From: Candidatus Aminicenantota bacterium
Lineage (GTDB): Bacteria; Acidobacteriota; Aminicenantia; UBA2199
DNA: 36,629 nt
Direction: 5' to 3'
Assembly (NCBI GenBank): GCA_020355945.1
Contig: CP070627.1
Location: 4,300,423-4,337,051, forward strand
Part shown: positions 31,776 through 36,629 of the stretch, one piece after another
How the letters are laid out: every line of letters starts with the position of its first letter
Numbering within the stretch: the first letter of the stretch is position 1
Made by a program: the position numbers and the translations under genes
The notes under the pieces: generated by a model
Databases searched by the model: none
What the model was told of the DNA's origin: nothing
Seen by the model: the letters and a program-made list of their open reading frames with translations, nothing else

Positions 31776-32501
31776 ATGGCCAAATATGAGTGCAGTGTTT
31801 GCGGCTTTATTTACGATGAAGAAAAACAGGGAAAAAAATGGGAGGACTTACCCGATGATTGGGTTTGCCCGGGGTGTGGAGCTCCTAAGTCTTCTTTTAA
31901 TCGCCAGGAAGAGACTGAACTTGCCGGAGAAGAAAAGACAAGGAAAAAGCAGATGATTTGCAGTGTATGTGGTTACATTATTAACGAAGGATACCAGGGC
32001 GAGGTCTGTCCTGCATGCGGTGCTGCCAAAGCCGCTTTCCAACCCTATGTGGACAAGATGTCTCCCAAACGAAGAAAAATTCTCAATCTTCATATACACA
32101 ATATTTTGGTTCACTTCCCCCAGGCCTTTTCTTTTTTAATGCTGTTCCTGATTTTTATGACTCTTTTTCTCAAGGATTCGCTAAAGTATGAATTCATGAC
32201 TACCTTCAAAATACTTTCAATCTTCCTGCCTTTATCAGTGGGTGTAAGTATTATTAGTGGAGTGATAGATGGAAAAAACCGGTTCAAACGGATAACCACC
32301 CCTATCCTTAAGAAAAAAATCGTCGTGGCAATCCTCTTCCTTATTTTTTCTATCGGTGTAATGCTCGCCTTGACTGTTTTAAATATAAATCCAACATGGT
32401 TACTGCGGTTACTCATTGTACTTACCGGTTTTTGTGCTCTTTGTTCCCTGTTTTTGGGTTATAATGGCGGACGGTTGTCAGGAAAAGAAGTTCCCGGGTA
32501 A
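31776..32501 (+). CDS. Membrane protein with two rubredoxin-like domains and a DUF2231-like membrane part
   Basis: Protein of 241 residues. Residues 1-42 form a rubredoxin (C6, C9, C31, C34; [12 protein letters not shown] and [12 protein letters not shown]); residues 60-90 are a second, shorter metal-ribbon (C62, C65, C78, C81) like the rubredoxin-like end of rubrerythrins. Residues 105-235 hold four hydrophobic segments; the first begins with a histidine cluster (H106, H108, H113 in LVHFPQAF) that matches the HPxLVHFP start of DUF2231 proteins. Expected role: a membrane-bound electron carrier, with the rubredoxin part in the cytoplasm; the partner is unknown. A strong GGAGGC site precedes the ATG. 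No redox gene lies beside it. Domain identity of the first part is certain, of the membrane part probable. Confidence 0.85.
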   Translation: MAKYECSVCGFIYDEEKQGKKWEDLPDDWVCPGCGAPKSSFNRQEETELAGEEKTRKKQMICSVCGYIINEGYQGEVCPACGAAKAAFQPYVDKMSPKRRKILNLHIHNILVHFPQAFSFLMLFLIFMTLFLKDSLKYEFMTTFKILSIFLPLSVGVSIISGVIDGKNRFKRITTPILKKKIVVAILFLIFSIGVMLALTVLNINPTWLLRLLIVLTGFCALCSLFLGYNGGRLSGKEVPG

Positions 32502-32683
32502 AATAAATTCCAAATCCCCAACAAACCCGTCCCACTAGGTGGTAGGCGAAAAAGTCCCCTCAATCGGTGTCTCGATCACATAACCGTCACATAAAAACGT
32601 TATACCCAGAAGGGAATATACCTGGCAAATTTTCTTACTAAAAAAAACTTGATTTTTATTTCTTTTTTAATTATACTTATGCA

Positions 32684-35500
32684 ATGGGAAGGAATGATAT
32701 TTTACAAGAACCGGGCAATGCAAAAAATATTAAGAAATTAATCGCTCAAAAAAAATTCCTGGTGCCTTTTATCGGCGCAGGGTTTAGTGCGCCAGCCTGT
32801 CCCACCTGGTCTGCTTTCCTTGACCTTTTCTTTGATGGAATTAAAGAGGAATTTCTCCATGCCAGGGAAATACAGCAATATTTGCAATTGAAAAACAGCG
32901 GCCATGAGAAGAAATTTGAAAAAATGGCGGATTTCTTAGTGGAAAAATCCGGCAGGCGCAAGTTTGAAGAAGAAATCAGCGCCCATTTTGATAAACCCCT
33001 GCCGCCCCAAATGAAACCCAAATTCCACCTGCTGCACCGGGCGTTTCCCGGGCTTAAAATCACTACCAATTTTGACTGCCTGGTGGAAAATAATGCCCCA
33101 GGTCCCGATGTTTGGGTTTGTCACGGGACAAAAGCAGGGGAATTGGAACGGCTGTTCACTCGTTTTGAACAAAACTCTTTGCTGAAAATTCACGGCGGGC
33201 TCAGGGACATTCATTCCATTGTGCTGGCTTCTTCCCAGTATGCCGCCCTCTATGGCCACCCCACGGGTTTTGACTCCCATGCACCGCTGCCCCTTTTTTT
33301 AAAACGGGTGTTTACCAATTGTTCTTTGCTGTTTATCGGGTGCTCGTTGGCCCATGACCGGACAATCATGATAATGGAAAGTTTGGAGGATATGCGGCCC
33401 CATTTTGCCATTATGAAGCAGCCCGGGAAGAAAGATGAACGGGTCGAGCTGAACCGGTGGTTGTCGAAGTTGGGTATTACTTCCATCCGCATCGAAGATT
33501 TTGCACAGATCCGGGAGATATTGCAGCAATTGGTTGAACCGGCATGGGTGGACCTGGGACCTCCTTTAATCGAACCCGGCGTGCCTTTTGTAGGCAGGGC
33601 AGCAGAATTGAAACAAATCCGGGAAAACCTGGAACAAGCAGGCAGTTCCGGGAGCGTACAGGTGGTTACCGGCCGGTTGTTTAGTATCGAAGGGGCCGGG
33701 GGGGTAGGCAAAACCACCTTAGCCATCGAGGCAGCCAAACGGTTTAAAGCGGCATTTAAAGATGGCGTTCTTAATCCGATCCGGGTGGACGAGCATACGC
33801 CTGTATCGTTTGCCATGCACCTGGCTGCGCAGTTGAAAGTCCAGGTAGACGAGCCGCCGGATCCGGTATCGGCTCGCGCCCTGGTAACCGGCCTGTTAAA
33901 AGACCGCCAATGCCTGCTGATCCTGGATAATGCCGTGGATTGGAATAATTTACAATACATGCTGCCCATGCGCACCGGTTCCACCCTCCTGGTTACCACC
34001 CGGAATCGGGACATGTATAGACACCTGCGTCTTAAATTTAAAGAGGTCCGGGTTCATGAAATCCCTTTGGAAAAATTCACCCCCGAAGAAGCCCTGGCCT
34101 TGTTTCAACAAATGTTAGAGACGGAATATCGTGATTCGGAAAAAGATATTTACCTGGAGATTGCTGATAATCTTGGTTATTTGCCCATTGCGCTGCGGCA
34201 GGCGATTTCGTTGATGGTATTTACCCCCCATTACCAGGCTTCGGTGCTGCGTGATAAGTTGGCCGGAGAAAACCGGCTGGCACTGTTACGAAAAGGACAG
34301 GTCGCAGAGGACAGCGATTCCCGGGTCATTGAAACCGTGTTCGATCTATCCTCTCCATTGTTGACCGGGGAATTAAAAGAAACCCTGGAATACCTGTCAA
34401 TATGCAGCCCGGGTCCGGTTCCTTTGGATTTTTTGCAGCAATTGGCAAAAAATGATGACGCAGCAGAACGGCTGGAGCAGTTGTATACCTTTTCCTGGTG
34501 CGAGCGCCGGGAAAGTAATGGGCAGCGGGCCTATGAATTGCACCAGTTGGTGCGGGAACTGGTACGGGGATGTTTTGAAAACCGGTTTCAAGAGCGTTTT
34601 ATCCAACTGGTACATGACATTTTTACTGATAAAAGCGTCCATTTCAGCATCAAGGAAAAATTTTACCTGCAGTTGGAGGAAGCACTATTAGCTGCTTCTG
34701 CCAATCGTGATAAGCGGTTGATTGATTGGCTGTATGATTTATATGATTTTTGCACTTTCCGCGGTTTTGCGGATTTTTATATCCGGCTGACCCAAAGGGT
34801 AGAAACATTATTCCCGGGGGATCGATGGGCATTAATAGCCGCTTATGCGCATCGTGCATTGATATATAGAAGGCAAGGCAAATTAGAAGAGGCCATGAAA
34901 TTTAACAAAAAAGTAGAAAAAATCGAAGAAGAATTGGGCAACCCCATAGGCCTGGCTGAAAGTTATGGCAACCAGGCACTGATTCTTAAAGCCTGGGGAA
35001 AATTGACCGAGGCTATGGCTCTTCACAAAAAAGAAGAAAAAATTTGTGAAGAATTGGGCCACCGCGTACAACTGGCTCGAAGTTATGGCAACCAGGCACT
35101 GATTCTTTCTACCTGGGGAAAATTGACCGAGGCCATGGCTCTTTACAAAAAAGAAGAAAAAATTCATGAAGAATTGGGAGACCGCGACCAACTGGCTCGA
35201 AGTTATGGCAACCAGGCACTGATTCTTTCTACCTGGGGAAAATTGACCGAGGCCATGGCTCTTCACAAAAAAGAAGAAAAAATTTGTGAAGAATTGGGCG
35301 ACCGCGCCGGACTGGCTCGAACCTGGTGGGACCAGGGACTGATATATAATAAAAAAAGAAACTATAAAAAACAAAGCCAACTCTGGCAAAAATCCATTCA
35401 AATCAACAAAGAAATCGGCATCCCCACTACAGGAGATGAAAAGGAACTGGCAAAATTATTGAAAGAAAAAGGAATCGACAGGGAGGCTCCCCGGGAATAG
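32684..35500 (+). CDS. SIR2-STAND-TPR protein, likely phage-defence sensor-effector
   Basis: Protein of 938 residues. N-terminal SIR2-like domain (about 1-285): GAGFSAPACPTW at 31-42, TTNFD (127-131) and the histidine H170 in KIHGG. STAND/NB-ARC ATPase (about 300-600): FVGR, Walker A GAGGVGKT (337-344), LLILDNA and the NLGYLPIALRQA helix. C-terminal helical region with TPR-like repeats (about 715-900), three of which are 40 residues long and almost identical. SIR2 domains of this group cleave NAD+ when the STAND part senses a phage signal; the C-terminal repeats would bind the signal. Close in architecture to Avs5-type SIR2-STAND proteins. ATG at 32684 without a strong ribosome binding site. 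Only one gene, so it could act alone. Confidence 0.88.
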   Translation: MGRNDILQEPGNAKNIKKLIAQKKFLVPFIGAGFSAPACPTWSAFLDLFFDGIKEEFLHAREIQQYLQLKNSGHEKKFEKMADFLVEKSGRRKFEEEISAHFDKPLPPQMKPKFHLLHRAFPGLKITTNFDCLVENNAPGPDVWVCHGTKAGELERLFTRFEQNSLLKIHGGLRDIHSIVLASSQYAALYGHPTGFDSHAPLPLFLKRVFTNCSLLFIGCSLAHDRTIMIMESLEDMRPHFAIMKQPGKKDERVELNRWLSKLGITSIRIEDFAQIREILQQLVEPAWVDLGPPLIEPGVPFVGRAAELKQIRENLEQAGSSGSVQVVTGRLFSIEGAGGVGKTTLAIEAAKRFKAAFKDGVLNPIRVDEHTPVSFAMHLAAQLKVQVDEPPDPVSARALVTGLLKDRQCLLILDNAVDWNNLQYMLPMRTGSTLLVTTRNRDMYRHLRLKFKEVRVHEIPLEKFTPEEALALFQQMLETEYRDSEKDIYLEIADNLGYLPIALRQAISLMVFTPHYQASVLRDKLAGENRLALLRKGQVAEDSDSRVIETVFDLSSPLLTGELKETLEYLSICSPGPVPLDFLQQLAKNDDAAERLEQLYTFSWCERRESNGQRAYELHQLVRELVRGCFENRFQERFIQLVHDIFTDKSVHFSIKEKFYLQLEEALLAASANRDKRLIDWLYDLYDFCTFRGFADFYIRLTQRVETLFPGDRWALIAAYAHRALIYRRQGKLEEAMKFNKKVEKIEEELGNPIGLAESYGNQALILKAWGKLTEAMALHKKEEKICEELGHRVQLARSYGNQALILSTWGKLTEAMALYKKEEKIHEELGDRDQLARSYGNQALILSTWGKLTEAMALHKKEEKICEELGDRAGLARTWWDQGLIYNKKRNYKKQSQLWQKSIQINKEIGIPTTGDEKELAKLLKEKGIDREAPRE
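34961..35320 (+). repeat. Three 120-base repeats within the TPR region
   Basis: Units starting at 34961, 35081 and 35201, each opening with AGTTATGGCAACCAGGCACT, encode 40-residue TPR-like units. Most bases are identical between units, including silent positions, so the array has expanded or been homogenised recently. Not a CRISPR: the repeats are contiguous and coding. Confidence 0.9.
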
Positions 35501-35518
35501 AGGTTATAGGTAAAGAGG

Positions 35519-36472
35519 TTATTTATTTTGTTCTTGTAAAAAAGCCTCATAAGTGTTGAGAATTCCTTCTCTCAAGGAATAACGCGCCTTCCATCCCAAC
35601 GCATTTAAACGGGAGACATCCAATAATTTCTGCGGGGTGCCGTCAGGTTTGCTGGTATCCCACATCAATTCTCCTGCAAATCCAACAATGGATTTGATGA
35701 TTCCTGCCAATTCTTTGATGCTGACATCTTTGCCAACACCGATATTGATGATTTCTCCAATGTCTTTATAGTCATAATTTTTCACCAGGAAAACCACGGC
35801 ATCTGCCAGGTCATCCACGTACATAAATTCTCGCCGGGGTGCACCGGTACCCCAAAGTTCCACAGCAGGTTGGTTATTGATTTTGGCTTCGTGAAATTTC
35901 CGGATTAATGCCGGTAAAACATGGGAGGTCTCAAGATTATAATTATCATTGGGCCCGTAAAGATTAGTGGGCATAACCGAAATAAAGTTGGTGCCGTATT
36001 GTTGGTTGTAATAGCGGCACATCTTTAAACCGGCTATCTTGGCAATGGCATAGGCCTCATTGGTGGGCTCCAGGGGAGAGGTCAGTAGAGAGTCCTCCTT
36101 CATGGGCTGAGGCGCTAACCTGGGATATATACAGGAACTGCCCAAAAACAAAAGCTTTTTAACACCGTATTTATAAGCCGCATGGATCACATTCACTTCA
36201 ATAGACAAATTGCTGTAAATAAATTCCGCGGGATAGGTCTTATTGGCCCAGATACCCCCTACTCTTGCCGCTGCCAGGAACACATACTCCGGCTGTTCCT
36301 TTTTAAAAAATGCCTCTACCTCTGCCTGCTGCTGCAGGTCAAAATCATCAATGTCACTTAATAGGAGGTTGTTATAGCCGTCTTTTTGCAATTTTCGCCG
36401 AATAGCAGAACCCACCAGCCCTTTATACCCGGCAATATATATTTTCGCATCCTTTAGCATTGAATACCTCAT
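35519..36472 (-). CDS. fcl: GDP-L-fucose synthase
   Basis: Short-chain dehydrogenase/epimerase of 317 residues that turns GDP-4-keto-6-deoxymannose into GDP-L-fucose with NADPH, for cell-surface polysaccharides. Seen: the nucleotide-binding [10 protein letters not shown] (15-24), AARVGGI (68-74), catalytic SSCIYP (112-117) and Y141-xxx-K145, the family block NLYGPNDNY and [11 protein letters not shown]. Length is normal for the family. Two starts are possible: 36472 (AGAGGAA very close) and the ATG at 36460 (GAGG seven bases upstream); the second gives a protein closer to the usual N-terminus. The partner GDP-mannose dehydratase (gmd) is not in the window. Reads toward the SIR2-STAND gene on the other strand. 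Confidence 0.95.
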   Translation of the reverse strand: MRYSMLKDAKIYIAGYKGLVGSAIRRKLQKDGYNNLLLSDIDDFDLQQQAEVEAFFKKEQPEYVFLAAARVGGIWANKTYPAEFIYSNLSIEVNVIHAAYKYGVKKLLFLGSSCIYPRLAPQPMKEDSLLTSPLEPTNEAYAIAKIAGLKMCRYYNQQYGTNFISVMPTNLYGPNDNYNLETSHVLPALIRKFHEAKINNQPAVELWGTGAPRREFMYVDDLADAVVFLVKNYDYKDIGEIINIGVGKDVSIKELAGIIKSIVGFAGELMWDTSKPDGTPQKLLDVSRLNALGWKARYSLREGILNTYEAFLQEQNK

Positions 36473-36550
36473 TTCCTCTCTATTATAAACGACAACTTTG
36501 CAATAATCAACTCTTTTGGCTCACTGATTTACTGATTTATTGATATAAAA

Positions 36551-36570
36551 GGGTTTGATAAATCAAACCC
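36551..36570. repeat. REP-like palindrome
   Basis: GGGTTTGAT, AA, ATCAAACCC, followed by CTAC. Same core as the palindrome at 18202. Confidence 0.7.
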
Positions 36571-36629
36571 CTACTACCTACTACCTACTACTTACTACTT
36601 ACTACTTACTACCTACTACTTACTACTTA
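36571..36629. repeat. 7-base tandem repeat at the window end
   Basis: Eight or more copies of CTACTAC or CTACTTA-like 7-base units run to the last base of the window; the array may continue beyond. A simple, slippage-prone repeat. Confidence 0.85.

Noticed and set aside
31598..31789. Small open frame before the rubredoxin gene
   Set aside because: Composition and lack of a ribosome binding site suggest intergenic repeat sequence; it overlaps the rubredoxin start.
33250..34014. Minus-strand open frame of 254 codons
   Set aside because: Antisense to the SIR2/STAND coding region, Ser/Pro/Arg-rich shadow.
34961..35320. Regular repeats that could suggest a CRISPR array
   Set aside because: They are contiguous, in frame and encode TPR-like units; there are no spacers.
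36571..36629. Short repeats at the end as a CRISPR or origin iteron array
   Set aside because: The unit is a 7-base simple repeat with no spacer and no replication gene nearby.
1..36629. tRNA, rRNA, integrase, transposase or attachment sites
   Set aside because: None could be recognised by eye in the gene-free stretches or in the proteins, so the insert at 11.6-14.5 kb is not claimed as a mobile element.

Overview
The window looks like part of a chromosome from a moderately AT-rich, Gram-negative-type bacterium. The supporting evidence is an EnvC-type division factor, lipoproteins, outer-envelope style secretion signals and GDP-L-fucose synthesis. The mix is typical of Acidobacteriota-like or Candidatus Aminicenantes-like genomes: a PyrB-PyrI fusion, an ECF sigma factor with a TPR tail, a metacaspase, a SIR2-STAND-TPR protein, many secreted proteins of unknown function, and palindromic intergenic repeats flanked by GTAGGG/CCCTAC. 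That placement is inference from gene content; no rRNA, tRNA or other phylogenetic marker is present to prove it.

Layout. 1-6.5 kb is a compact defence-like cluster: an AAA/ABC-type ATPase with a TOPRIM-like partner (242-2012), a two-TM protein with a beta-barrel-like domain that resembles the CBASS effector Cap15 (2105-2767), and a subtilase plus AAA+ ATPase pair of the IetAS type (2896-6407). 6.7-15.8 kb holds housekeeping envelope and chaperone genes on the minus strand: htpG with a long repetitive Lys/Glu-rich N-terminal extension, a divergent polysaccharide deacetylase (YibQ type), an S41 protease-like protein and envC. The envC-ctp-yibQ row is split by an oppositely oriented insert (about 11.6-14.5 kb). 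The insert carries a secreted C39-like cysteine peptidase and two tandem copies of a secreted protein of unknown function.

16.1-22.3 kb is the most unusual part. An ECF sigma factor with a C-terminal TPR region is followed by four paralogous, probably beta-rich proteins without signal peptides. Reading by eye finds four copies of one promoter-like element (TTCAC[A/G]A, exactly 15 bases, CGT[C/T][C/T]T): upstream of the sigma gene, in both directions between two of the paralogues, and just after the sigma gene. This looks like an autoregulated ECF regulon that I do not recognise as described.

22.3-26.6 kb carries secreted proteins (an uncharacterised conserved family, a papain-like/CHAP-like amidase candidate, a lipoprotein), a caspase-like protease and a beta-helical lipoprotein with bactofilin-like repeats. 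26.7-29.4 kb has the pyrBI fusion, a minimal AraC-type regulator and a small helical protein. 29.4-31.3 kb has a 20-bp-phased repeat array, an AraC remnant, and a second, decayed copy of the C39-like plus secreted-partner module. 31.8-36.6 kb has a tandem-rubredoxin membrane protein, a SIR2-STAND-TPR defence-type protein and GDP-L-fucose synthase, and ends in a 7-bp tandem repeat.
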